24,348 bases of DNA from SVTX01 sp045538195. GTDB taxonomy: Bacteria; Bacillota; Clostridia; Oscillospirales; CAG-272. The stretch's first letter is position 1, and the number at the start of each line of letters is the position of its first letter. The notes below the pieces were generated by a model. That model was not told the origin of the DNA. It saw only the letters and a program-made list of their open reading frames with translations, and made no database searches. Location: positions 1 to 24,348 of the forward strand of contig JAZSRA010000041.1 of assembly GCA_045538195.1 (NCBI GenBank). The letters are read 5' to 3'. A program made the translations under genes and the position numbers. Shown one piece after another: positions 1 through 7,924 of this stretch.

Positions 1-1
1 C

Positions 2-853
2 ATTGCGTTGACCTATCATAAAAATACCGACAAACTGGTCTGTCATTATTGCGGACATACAAAGAATAATGTGTTGGTCTGCCCGGAATGTGGTTCTAAA
101 TATGTGAAATTTTTCGGTACTGGAACTCAAAAGATTGAACAGGAACTTAATACGCTCTTTCCCGAGGCAAGAATTTTGAGAATGGATTTTGATACCACAT
201 CAGGAAAAGGCGGTCACGAGGCAATCTTAGATAAGTTTAAAAGAGGCGAGGCAGATATCCTTTTGGGAACACAGATGGTTACAAAAGGACTTGATTTTCC
301 TGATGTAACCCTTGCGGGAGTATTGGCAGCGGATTCATCTTTAAATATTGATGATTTCAGGGCAAATGAGAGAAGCTTTTCCCTCATAACTCAGGTATGC
401 GGAAGAGCAGGCAGAGGTGATGCAGAGGGCAGAGCGGTTATCCAGACTTATCAGCCTGACAACGCCACTATTGTTTTTGCAAAAGAACAGAACTATGAGG
501 CTTTTTATGAAAACGAGATTGTTTTCAGGGGAAGAATGGAGTATCCGCCTTTTTGCGATATAGTATATATTCTGCTGTCAGGTGAGAATGAAAAGGAAGT
601 TAAAGCCGAAATTGACAATATAGGAGGTGTTATACTTAAACATTTGTCAGGGGAAGAAAGTCCCATAAATGTTATAGGACCTGCCCCATCACCTATTGCC
701 AGAATAAAAAATAAATACAGATACAGAATGTTGATAAAGGTTAAAAATGCAAATAAAGTTCTTCCGATTTTAAGAGCAATCAATACGGCTCATAATAACG
801 GAAAAACAGAAAATACCCTTGTTATAGATGTTAACCCTATAAATATGATTTGA
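2..853 (+). CDS. priA: Primosomal replication-restart helicase PriA, C-terminal part (5' end outside window)
   Basis: The reading frame is open to the left edge, so only about 283 C-terminal residues of a protein usually over 700 long are present; the TTG at 8 is not a real start. PriA is a 3'-5' DNA helicase that reloads the replisome at stalled forks. Visible are zinc-binding cysteine pairs (CHYCG and CPECGS) and the helicase C-lobe, with GTGTQ, a DILLGTQMVTKGLDFPDVTL block and the motif VI-like QVCGRAGRG. The C-terminal domain with the APSPIARIKNKYRYRM segment follows. It is 21 bp upstream of def, the usual order in Bacillota. All arginine codons I could read in this part are AGA or AGG, unlike the genes from fmt onwards, which also use CGN. 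Confidence 0.95.
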   Translation: MALTYHKNTDKLVCHYCGHTKNNVLVCPECGSKYVKFFGTGTQKIEQELNTLFPEARILRMDFDTTSGKGGHEAILDKFKRGEADILLGTQMVTKGLDFPDVTLAGVLAADSSLNIDDFRANERSFSLITQVCGRAGRGDAEGRAVIQTYQPDNATIVFAKEQNYEAFYENEIVFRGRMEYPPFCDIVYILLSGENEKEVKAEIDNIGGVILKHLSGEESPINVIGPAPSPIARIKNKYRYRMLIKVKNANKVLPILRAINTAHNNGKTENTLVIDVNPINMI

Positions 854-874
854 TTTAAGAGAGGAGAAAATATA

Positions 875-1354
875 ATGGCTATAAGAAAAATTGTAACTGT
901 GGGTGATGACGTATTAACAAAAAAATGCCGTACAGTAGATAAGATTGATGACAGAGTAATAACACTGCTTGATGATATGATTGATACTTTGTATGAATCA
1001 GGAGGGGTTGGTCTTGCAGCACCTCAGGTAGGCGTTCTTAAAAGAATAGTAGTTATTGACTTGGATGACGGCGAGGGACTTATAGAACTTATAAACCCTG
1101 AAATAATCTCTCAGGAGGGGGAACAGACCGATTCTGAAGGCTGTCTTAGCTATGCCGGACGATACGGCAAGGTTACACGCCCCAATGTTGTTACCGTCCG
1201 TGCAATGGACAGAAATGGCGACCTTTATGAATACACAGGAGAAGGTCTGCTTGCAAGAGCATTTTGCCACGAGCTTGACCACCTTGACGGCAAACTTTAT
1301 CCCGACGTAGCCGAGAGAATGCTTTCAAAGGACGAGCTTGAAGAGCTTGAATAA
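875..1354 (+). CDS. def: Peptide deformylase
   Basis: A 159-residue metallo-enzyme that removes the formyl group from the initiator methionine of new proteins. All three family motifs are present: GVGLAAPQ at residues 44-51, EGCLS at 88-92 with the metal-binding Cys90, and HELDH at 132-136 with the two histidine ligands and the catalytic Glu133. The start follows a good ribosome site (GAGGAG about 859-864). It lies between priA and fmt; fmt adds the formyl group that Def removes, and the pair is very often adjacent. Base and codon use change along the gene: the first half is AT-rich with AGA arginines, while from about 1140 on CGN arginines and GC-ending codons appear. Confidence 0.97.
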   Translation: MAIRKIVTVGDDVLTKKCRTVDKIDDRVITLLDDMIDTLYESGGVGLAAPQVGVLKRIVVIDLDDGEGLIELINPEIISQEGEQTDSEGCLSYAGRYGKVTRPNVVTVRAMDRNGDLYEYTGEGLLARAFCHELDHLDGKLYPDVAERMLSKDELEELE

Positions 1355-1377
1355 TTTTTGACTTGGAGAAAAGATAA

Positions 1378-2313
1378 ATGAGAATACTTTTTATGGGAAC
1401 GCCGGATTTTGCGCTCCCCACGCTTCGTGCGCTTTGCGAGAGCCGTCACGAGGTCGTCGGTGTCGTAACCAAGATAGATACGCCAAAGGGGAGAGGACAT
1501 CATCTGACCCCACCGCCTATCAAGGTCTATGCTATGGAGCAGAATATCCCCGTATATCAGCCGAATACCTTGAAGGGCGAGGAGTTTGCGGCGGTTCTGA
1601 GTGAGCTTGATCCCGAGATGATCGTCGTTGTTGCGTTTGGTAAGATCCTGCCGCAAAACGTGCTTGATTATCCCAAATACGGCTGCGTAAACGTCCACGG
1701 CTCGCTCCTGCCAGAATACAGGGGAGCGGCGCCGATGCAGAGAGCCATTATCGACGGCAAGAAGGTGACGGGAATTACCACAATGCTGATGGCGGCGGGA
1801 CTTGACACGGGAGATATGCTGCTTAAAGCCGAGGTCGAGATCGGCGAAAACGATAATTTTGAGGATATGCACGACCGACTCTCTGAGGTTGGCGCGCGTC
1901 TGCTTATGGAGACCGTCGAAGGTCTTGAAAAGGGTGAGATCGTACCTGAAAAGCAGGACGACAGTCTTTCAACCTACGCGGCAAAGATCGAAAAGAGCGA
2001 CTGTCTGCTTGATTTTTCAAAGGACGCGAAGACACTTCACGACCTTATCAGAGGTCTTTCGCCGATTCCGCTTTCCTTTACCCACACGCCCGACGGAAAG
2101 CTGCTCAAAATCGTCGCAAGCCGCGTTGTTGATGCCGACAAGGTATGCGACAAGCCCTGCGGAACGGTAATTTCGGTGGGCGAGGACATCAAGGTTGCTT
2201 GCGGAAAGGGAATTTTGTCGCTTTTGACCGTTGTTCCCGAGGGCAAGGGAAAAATGTCAGCAGCCGATTTCGTTCGCGGCAGAAAGATAGCCGAGGGCGA
2301 TCTGCTTTCGTAA
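1378..2313 (+). CDS. fmt: Methionyl-tRNA formyltransferase
   Basis: A 311-residue enzyme that transfers a formyl group from 10-formyltetrahydrofolate to Met-tRNAfMet. The N-terminal catalytic domain carries the expected triad: Asn105 and His107 in VNVHGSLLPEYRG, and Asp143 in GLDTGDML. The C-terminal third is the tRNA-binding OB-fold domain. The length is normal for the family. The ATG follows GGAG (1365-1368) at a suitable distance and lies 23 bp after def, so co-transcription is likely. Confidence 0.97.
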   Translation: MRILFMGTPDFALPTLRALCESRHEVVGVVTKIDTPKGRGHHLTPPPIKVYAMEQNIPVYQPNTLKGEEFAAVLSELDPEMIVVVAFGKILPQNVLDYPKYGCVNVHGSLLPEYRGAAPMQRAIIDGKKVTGITTMLMAAGLDTGDMLLKAEVEIGENDNFEDMHDRLSEVGARLLMETVEGLEKGEIVPEKQDDSLSTYAAKIEKSDCLLDFSKDAKTLHDLIRGLSPIPLSFTHTPDGKLLKIVASRVVDADKVCDKPCGTVISVGEDIKVACGKGILSLLTVVPEGKGKMSAADFVRGRKIAEGDLLS

Positions 2314-2398
2314 CAAATCAAGAAATTTCCTTGTTTTTTGATCGAGATTTAAAGGACACTATTTATTGATAGCTTTTTTGTGGTAAATAGGAGAAAAT

Positions 2399-3130
2399 AT
2401 GTTTTTTGGATTTTTTTATTGGGACTGGACAATTTTGATCCTGCTCCCCGCTATGATCTTCGCGATAATCGCACAGATCTCGGTAAAATCGACCTTTGAA
2501 AAATACGACAAGGTGCCTACCGCTCGCAGAATGAGCGGAGCCGAGGCGGCAAGACGCATCCTTGACCGAAACGGACTTTACAACGTGAAAGTTGAGCGAG
2601 TTCATGGACACCTGACCGACCATTACGATCCACGAGCGAACGTTATCCGTCTCAGCGAGGCTACGCACGACAGTGTAAGCGTCGCGGCACTTGGAGTTGC
2701 CGCTCACGAGGCGGGACACGCGGTTCAGCACGCTACGGGATATTTTCCCATCAAAGTGCGTTCGGCGATCATTCCCGTAACTCAGATAGGTTCGAGATTA
2801 GCCATGCCGATTTTTCTTGTGGGAATTTTGCTTTCTTACGCGCAGTACGTAACTCCCGAGGTGGGTGGAATCATTATGGGTGCGGGCATTCTTCTTTTCT
2901 CGCTGACGGCATTCTTCCAGCTCGTTACTCTCCCCGTTGAGTTCAACGCGTCCTCACGCGCGCTAAAAACCCTTGGAGAAGCGGGAATCCTCTATGAAGA
3001 AGAAATATCCGGTGCACGAAAAGTTCTGTCTGCCGCCGCTATGACATACGTTGCGGCTCTTGCGTCGTCGCTGGCGTCGCTTTTCAGACTGATCCTTATC
3101 GCAAATCGCGCTTCGGGCAGACGAAGATAA
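2399..3130 (+). CDS. Membrane zinc metallopeptidase, YugP family
   Basis: A 243-residue membrane protein of the YugP / neutral zinc metallopeptidase family (Pfam Peptidase_M family PF04298 type). It has an N-terminal hydrophobic segment (about residues 8-29) and the HEAGH zinc-peptidase signature at 103-107 followed by AVQHATGY. Hydrophobic segments follow at about 123-147 and 152-180, and a weaker one at about 210-236. The motif after the third segment, LPVEFNASSRA, is typical of the family. The substrate is not known. Membership of the fmt-rsmB gene string is common in Clostridia. Start ATG is preceded by AGGAG (2389-2393). Confidence 0.9.
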   Translation: MFFGFFYWDWTILILLPAMIFAIIAQISVKSTFEKYDKVPTARRMSGAEAARRILDRNGLYNVKVERVHGHLTDHYDPRANVIRLSEATHDSVSVAALGVAAHEAGHAVQHATGYFPIKVRSAIIPVTQIGSRLAMPIFLVGILLSYAQYVTPEVGGIIMGAGILLFSLTAFFQLVTLPVEFNASSRALKTLGEAGILYEEEISGARKVLSAAAMTYVAALASSLASLFRLILIANRASGRRR

Positions 3131-3165
3131 ATAAGAAAAAAACAATGGTGAAGGAGGAAAAAAGA

Positions 3166-4479
3166 TTGTCACCGAGAGAACTTGCATATAAAGTGTTAAA
3201 GAATGCTTTGTCGGGCGCAACTTATTCCAACATCGCCATTGACAACGCGTTAAAAAAGAATGAACTGTCCGACGCGGACGCAGGTCTGCTCACGGCTATC
3301 GTTATGGGAGTGACCGAGAGGCGTCTGACGTTGGACTATATAATAGACAAGCTTTCCGACCGCCCCGACAAGGTTGACTCGGACACGAGGATATTGTTGC
3401 AAATGGGGATTTATCAGGTGACATATCTTGATAGAATACCCGAATACGCGGCGGTAAACGAAACCGTCGACCTCGCCCCGAGAAGGAGCAGAGGGTTCGT
3501 CAACGCAGTAATGCGTTCCTATCTTCGCAAAAAGAAAAGCGGCGCTTTAAATGAGCTTTTCCCAAACGAGGAAAGCGACCCCGTCGAGTATCTTTCTGTT
3601 TATTATTCCTTCCCGAAGGACGTTTGCGAGAGATTTTTGGGAATATACGGTCTGGAAAGAACAAAGAAGATATTTGAAATATTCAATAAGCCGCCGAAGC
3701 TGACTTTGAGAATAAACACCTTGAAGATCAGCCGCGAGGGATATGCCGCGCTACTTGACGAAAGGGGCATCAAGTACACCTTGTCAAAGCGGCTTGAAAA
3801 CGCTATTTTGCTTGAAAATATCAGCTTCGCCTCACTGCCGGGCTTTGACGAGGGTTACTTCTTCGTTCAGGACGAGGCTTCACAGATATGCGTCGAGGCT
3901 ATCGACGCAAAAGCCGATATGTTTATGATAGACGCGTGCTCCTGTCCGGGTTCAAAATCCTTCGGGTCGGCAATAAAGATGGGAAACAAGGGCAGAATTC
4001 TGTCCTTTGACCTCCACGAAAGCAAGCTCAAATTGATAGACAAGAGCGCGTCAAGACTTGGTATTGATGTTATCACCGCCGCCGTCCGCGACGGCAGAAC
4101 GCTTGACGAAAGCCTTGCGGGACAAGCCGACAGAGTGCTTTGCGACGTACCCTGCTCGGGACTCGGCGTTATTGCGAAAAAGCCCGAGATCAGGTATAAG
4201 TCGCTTGACGATTTTTCAAGACTTCCCGAAATTCAGGCGGCAATTCTTGAAAACTGCTCAAAATACGTAAAGCGCGGCGGAGTTTTAGTCTACTCCACCT
4301 GCACCGTCTTGCCCGAGGAGAACGAAGGCAACGTAGCGGGTTTCCTTGAAAATCACCCCGAATTTTCGCCCGTGGACTTCACGGTGGGAGACGTTAAGAG
4401 CGAGGGCGGTATGCTGTCCCTTGCCCCCGATCTTCACGGAACAGACGGATTTTTCGTGGCAAAATTTATAAAGAATTAA
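3166..4479 (+). CDS. rsmB: 16S rRNA (cytosine-967-C5)-methyltransferase RsmB, TTG start
   Basis: A methyltransferase that makes m5C967 in 16S rRNA. The N-terminal third is a NusB-like RNA-binding domain and the rest is a SAM methyltransferase of the Nol1/Nop2/Sun type. Visible are the SAM-binding motif DACSCPGSKSF (256-266), LCDVPCSGLG with the conserved motif IV Cys (PCSG at 329-332), and STCT (377-380) with the catalytic Cys379. I chose TTG 3166 because a strong AAGGAGG sits at 3151-3157, eight bases before it. An in-frame ATG at 3145 would put that site inside the gene and has no ribosome site of its own. The protein is then 437 residues and begins SPRELAYKVL, where the family usually begins. 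The motif I variant SCPGSKS differs from the textbook AAPGGK. Confidence 0.93.
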   Translation: MSPRELAYKVLKNALSGATYSNIAIDNALKKNELSDADAGLLTAIVMGVTERRLTLDYIIDKLSDRPDKVDSDTRILLQMGIYQVTYLDRIPEYAAVNETVDLAPRRSRGFVNAVMRSYLRKKKSGALNELFPNEESDPVEYLSVYYSFPKDVCERFLGIYGLERTKKIFEIFNKPPKLTLRINTLKISREGYAALLDERGIKYTLSKRLENAILLENISFASLPGFDEGYFFVQDEASQICVEAIDAKADMFMIDACSCPGSKSFGSAIKMGNKGRILSFDLHESKLKLIDKSASRLGIDVITAAVRDGRTLDESLAGQADRVLCDVPCSGLGVIAKKPEIRYKSLDDFSRLPEIQAAILENCSKYVKRGGVLVYSTCTVLPEENEGNVAGFLENHPEFSPVDFTVGDVKSEGGMLSLAPDLHGTDGFFVAKFIKN

Positions 4480-4489
4480 AAAGAGAATT

Positions 4490-5536
4490 ATGAAGAACAT
4501 ATTATCATACACGCCCGACGAGCTTTGCGAGCTTATGGCATCCATAGGCGAGCCGAAGTACAGGGCAAAGCAGATTTTCACCCAGCTTCACAAGGGCGTT
4601 CTGCTCGACGAAATGACCAACGTGGGCAAGATGACGAAAGAAAAATTACATAACGCGGTCGATTGCTCTTTGCCGCGTGTCAAGCGCAAGCTCGTCTCTT
4701 CGCTTGACGGCACGGTAAAGTATCTTTTCTCGCTTTCCGACGGTAACTGCATCGAATCCGTCGTTATGAAATACGAGCATGGCTACACGATCTGCGTGTC
4801 AAGTCAGGTGGGCTGCCGAATGGGATGTAAATTCTGCGCATCGACTATCGCGGGCAGAGTCCGTGACCTTGAAGCGGGCGAGATACTCGGTCAGATCATC
4901 TCGGCGCAGAGAGATATGAATATCCGCATATCCAACGTGGTTATGATGGGTATCGGCGAGCCGCTTGACAATTACGACAACGTTGTGAAATTTTTGGATC
5001 TTGTCAATCTTCCCGACGGTGTGAATATCGGTTACCGTCACATCTCGCTCTCAACCTGCGGCGTTGTGCCGAAGATATATGAGCTGGCAGAGTTGAATCT
5101 GCCGATAACGCTTTCGGTGTCGCTTCACGCAACCGACGACGCTGTTCGCTCGGAGATAATGCCTGTCAACAAGGCTTGGGGAGTAGACGAGCTTCTCGAT
5201 GCCTGTCGTGATTACTACAAGGCTACCGAGCGTCGTATCTCCTTTGAATACACCCTGATCTCGGGCAAAAACGACACCAAGCAAAACGCTTTACATTTAG
5301 CAAACACCCTTAACTCAAAGCTTCGCAGCCGCACCGAGACTATGCCTATACACGTCAATCTTATTCCAGTCAACGAGGTCACCGAATCGGGTTACAAAAG
5401 CTCTGACCGTGATGCCGTCAAGCGTTTTGCCTCGGTCCTCGAAGCGCACGGTATTCGCGCTACTATCCGCCGAACCCTCGGCTCCGACATCAACGCCTCT
5501 TGCGGTCAGCTCCGTCGCGAGGACACCGAGGCGTAG
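4490..5536 (+). CDS. rlmN: Dual-specificity 23S rRNA/tRNA adenine-C2 methyltransferase RlmN
   Basis: A 348-residue radical SAM enzyme that methylates A2503 of 23S rRNA and A37 of some tRNAs. The iron-sulfur cluster motif CRMGCKFC has its cysteines at 109, 113 and 116. The GIGEPL motif follows, and near the C-terminus Cys338 (ASCGQL) is the residue that carries the transferred methyl group in known RlmN. The start is 10 bp after rsmB and has only a weak purine-rich site (AAAGAGAA), which suggests translational coupling. In related genomes the next genes are prpC and prkC; here a repeat-rich gap follows. Confidence 0.97.
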   Translation: MKNILSYTPDELCELMASIGEPKYRAKQIFTQLHKGVLLDEMTNVGKMTKEKLHNAVDCSLPRVKRKLVSSLDGTVKYLFSLSDGNCIESVVMKYEHGYTICVSSQVGCRMGCKFCASTIAGRVRDLEAGEILGQIISAQRDMNIRISNVVMMGIGEPLDNYDNVVKFLDLVNLPDGVNIGYRHISLSTCGVVPKIYELAELNLPITLSVSLHATDDAVRSEIMPVNKAWGVDELLDACRDYYKATERRISFEYTLISGKNDTKQNALHLANTLNSKLRSRTETMPIHVNLIPVNEVTESGYKSSDRDAVKRFASVLEAHGIRATIRRTLGSDINASCGQLRREDTEA

Positions 5537-5980
5537 AGACGCGGGGGATGCGATTTCCGCTTTCTTGAAAGAAAGCTTGGCAAAGAACTTCCCGAAAGGG
5601 GGTTCTAACTGCCGTGAGGTGACGCTGAAATTTTGCACACAAAATTTCAGCCTGCTATTCGTTTCCGTGTTGCAACAGTGTAGAACCCAGCCGATACAAT
5701 TCATCTTATATTTATAGAAACTTTAAGTTAAAGTTAGATAATATTTGGTAGGTTCAATACCTTACCAATACAAAAACGACAGTGAGGGATTTTTTTAACG
5801 AGCGAAGCGAAGTGAAAAATCCACCGACACCCTAAAAGGACCCCTTTTTCGGGAAGTTTCTTTGCTTACTTTCTTTTCAAAGAAAGTAAGCCGCCGGAGG
5901 CACGCATCCCTCGCATCCCTCGCATCCCCTCAACAATTCCCAATAACGCTCCTTACATAAAAACACTTTTAAGGAGCATT
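5537..5980 (+). repeat. Gene-free 444-bp gap filled with hairpins and a pair of inverted repeats
   Basis: I see no coding sequence here. The two ends are imperfect inverted repeats. The left arm, about 5545-5605, contains a small hairpin (5559-5576) and the core GCAAAGAACTTCCCGAAAGG. The right arm, about 5838-5929, contains the same core in reverse and a 12-bp hairpin (5865-5890). Between them are further dyads: a 12-bp perfect hairpin at 5624-5651, a palindrome around 5722-5738, a TTGGTAGG/ACCTTACCAA dyad around 5750-5770, and GGATTTTT/AAAAATCC at 5787-5822. A 9-base unit CGCATCCCT is repeated three times at 5903-5929, the last copy with one change. This looks like a miniature, non-autonomous mobile repeat or several nested ones. 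It stands where prpC is expected. Confidence 0.7.
5948..5977 (+). promoter_or_regulatory. Hairpin that sequesters the ribosome site of the PASTA gene
   Basis: GCTCCTTA at 5948-5955 is the exact reverse complement of TAAGGAGC at 5970-5977, with a 14-base loop. The right arm is the AAGGAG ribosome binding site of the gene starting at 5981, so the RNA could hide its own ribosome site. This is seen in sequence; a regulatory role is inference. Confidence 0.4.
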
Positions 5981-6781
5981 ATGAGAACCAAAACCAAAGA
6001 TAAAACCACAAAAAAACTAACAATATTTGCGCTTTTGTCGGTAGGCATCTTTATTTTTACCGCAATATGCGCATTTAAGTATCTTTTTGAGGATCTTGGC
6101 GGCAAGCGCGAGCTTATTGAGATACCATCGTTCACGGGGGCGAAATACAGCGAAATTTCCGCACCCGACAGAATAGAGCTTGAACGCGAGCTTGTCTTTT
6201 CGGACGATATACCCGAAGGTGAGATCATCTCGCAATTCCCGTACGCGGGAGCGAAACGCAAGCTTGCCGAGGGCGAAAAATACACCGTCAAGCTGACGGT
6301 CAGCATGGGAAAAGAGAGACAAACGCTCCCCAACCTTAAAAATTTCAAATATACCGAGGCGGCGGCGGTTCTTCGCTCGATCGGTGCTGAAATACGCATA
6401 GTTTCGGTCTACGACGATGAAATCGAGAGGGATATAGTGCTTCGTACCTCGCCTGCGGCAGGTAATCGTGTTGAGCGAGGAGAGCAGGTGACGCTTTTCG
6501 TCAGCCGAAATCATATCCATAGCTCGGTGCGTGTCGGAGATTTTGTCGGACTTCCTCTTGACGAGGCGGCTGCCGAAATTTTGGCGCAGGGCTTGACCTT
6601 GGACAAGATAAGCCAGGATTATTCAGACAAATTTGCCGCGGGAGAGGTCATTTCACAGAGCGTAGCTCCGGGTAGCTACGTTTTACACGGAACGAAGATA
6701 GATATAACCGTCAGCGCGGGACAAAAGAAAGAAGAATTGCATCCATTTCGTAGAGATATAATCAGGGAAAACGGAGAATAG
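5981..6781 (+). CDS. Single-pass membrane protein with three PASTA domains and no kinase domain
   Basis: A 266-residue protein: a short basic cytoplasmic tail (1-12), one membrane helix (about 13-33) and an extracellular part with three PASTA-like units (about 46-110, 115-176, 186-246). PASTA domains bind peptidoglycan fragments and normally form the sensor part of PrkC/Stk1-type Ser/Thr kinases. The gene sits between rlmN and rsgA, where the PASTA kinase is expected, and its layout matches the kinase C-terminal half from just before the membrane helix. No kinase motif (GxGxxG, HRD, DFG) is present, and no PP2C phosphatase gene is nearby. The start ATG follows AAGGAG. It may be a kinase remnant kept for wall sensing, or a PASTA protein that binds septal peptidoglycan; I cannot tell which. 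Confidence 0.88.
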   Translation: MRTKTKDKTTKKLTIFALLSVGIFIFTAICAFKYLFEDLGGKRELIEIPSFTGAKYSEISAPDRIELERELVFSDDIPEGEIISQFPYAGAKRKLAEGEKYTVKLTVSMGKERQTLPNLKNFKYTEAAAVLRSIGAEIRIVSVYDDEIERDIVLRTSPAAGNRVERGEQVTLFVSRNHIHSSVRVGDFVGLPLDEAAAEILAQGLTLDKISQDYSDKFAAGEVISQSVAPGSYVLHGTKIDITVSAGQKKEELHPFRRDIIRENGE

Positions 6782-6927
6782 CGTGAAAGTTACTTCCCAC
6801 TTATAGGTAATTTAACTGTTTCACGCGCGAATTTTGCCTTTACGGCAAAATTCATCGATTACTATTTGTGCCGCCGCGGGGTTCCCCGAAGCGAATTAAG
6901 TGAGCTTTTGGGGTTCCATAGCGGCGG
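6781..6927 (+). other. Structured leader between PASTA gene and rsgA
   Basis: Three dyads in a row fill this spacer: GCGTGAAA (6781-6788) with TTTCACGC (6819-6826), overlapping the PASTA stop codon; GAATTTTGCC (6829-6838) with GGCAAAATTC (6844-6853); and CCGCCGC (6871-6877) with GCGGCGG (6921-6927), which ends three bases before the rsgA ribosome site. GGGGTTCC occurs twice inside the last one (6878-6885, 6910-6917). None has a T-run, so these are not obvious terminators. The middle hairpin resembles the one at 5624-5651. Confidence 0.5.
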
Positions 6928-6940
6928 AATGGAGATTTAT

Positions 6941-7861
6941 ATGAGTCAGTTGATTAAAGGAAGAATCGTTTCGCTCTTGGGTGGTCTTTACACAGTCAGA
7001 GTCAAGGACGAGAATGAATACAGAGAGATCTCCTGCCGAGCAAGGGGGATCTTTCGCCATAGCAATATGTCACCTTTGGTTGGAGATATAGTTGCCATTG
7101 ATCTCTCTGAGGGCGAGGGAAATGCGGTGATCGACGAAATATGCGACCGCAAAAACTCGCTTATCCGTCCGCCCCTTGCCAATCTTGACGTGGTTTTTGT
7201 AACCATGGCGGCAAAGTCTCCCGCTCCTATGCCCGATATGTGCGACAAACTCACGGCAATATTGGAGCACAACGATATTCAGCCTGTGATCGTCATCGGA
7301 AAGTGTGATCTTGACAGAGAAAGTGCCGCCATTTTAAAGGACACCTACGAAAAGGCGGGATATGACGTTTTCGTCCTTTCCTGCGCCACGGGCGAGGGAA
7401 TAGACGAGATAAAGAGATACGTCGACACCTCTCTTGACGGCAAGATCGCCGCATTTGCGGGAGCGTCGGGCGTTGGCAAATCGACCTTGATGAATAAGCT
7501 TTTCCCAAACCTTGAGCTTGGCACGGGTGACGTCAGCCGCAAGACGGCGAGAGGTAAGCATACAACGCGCGCGGTCAATCTTTTTCCCATAAGCGAGACG
7601 GCTTTCCTTGCCGACACACCCGGCTTTTCGATGCTTGATTTTGAGCGGTTTGATTTCTTTGACCTTGAAGATCTTCCACTTTGCTTCCCCGAGATAAACG
7701 ATCGCATCGGACAGTGCAAGTACACTAAATGCACGCATATCAAGGAAGAGGGTTGCGCCGTGGTTGAGGCGGTCAAGCGCGGAGACATGGCAAAAACCAG
7801 ACATGAAAGCTACGTTATGCTCTACGATATTCTGAAAAACAAACATAAGTGGGACAAATAA
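6941..7861 (+). CDS. rsgA: Ribosome small-subunit-dependent GTPase RsgA
   Basis: A 306-residue circularly permuted GTPase that helps mature the 30S subunit. An N-terminal OB-fold is followed by the permuted GTPase motifs in the order expected: GKCD (120-123, G4), the P-loop GASGVGKS (174-181, G1) and DTPG (225-228, G3). A C-terminal zinc-binding site has Cys259, Cys264, His266 and Cys272. The frame is open back to 6866, but ATG 6941 is preferred because GGAG at 6931-6934 lies six bases upstream and the protein then begins MSQLIKGRIVSL, as family members do. In related loci rpe lies between rsgA and thiN; here it is absent. Confidence 0.96.
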   Translation: MSQLIKGRIVSLLGGLYTVRVKDENEYREISCRARGIFRHSNMSPLVGDIVAIDLSEGEGNAVIDEICDRKNSLIRPPLANLDVVFVTMAAKSPAPMPDMCDKLTAILEHNDIQPVIVIGKCDLDRESAAILKDTYEKAGYDVFVLSCATGEGIDEIKRYVDTSLDGKIAAFAGASGVGKSTLMNKLFPNLELGTGDVSRKTARGKHTTRAVNLFPISETAFLADTPGFSMLDFERFDFFDLEDLPLCFPEINDRIGQCKYTKCTHIKEEGCAVVEAVKRGDMAKTRHESYVMLYDILKNKHKWDK

Positions 7862-7924
7862 TATAGTGATCCTCGAAATAAACGTGGGGGCGAATACCGT
7901 TCGCTCGAAGCAAAGGGAGAAACA

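Noticed and set aside
3145..3165. Upstream ATG start for rsmB
   Set aside because: The strong AAGGAGG at 3151-3157 lies after this ATG and is spaced for TTG 3166; nothing resembling a ribosome site precedes 3145.
5903..5929. CRISPR-like short tandem repeat
   Set aside because: Three direct 9-base units without spacers and no cas genes; a simple tandem repeat.
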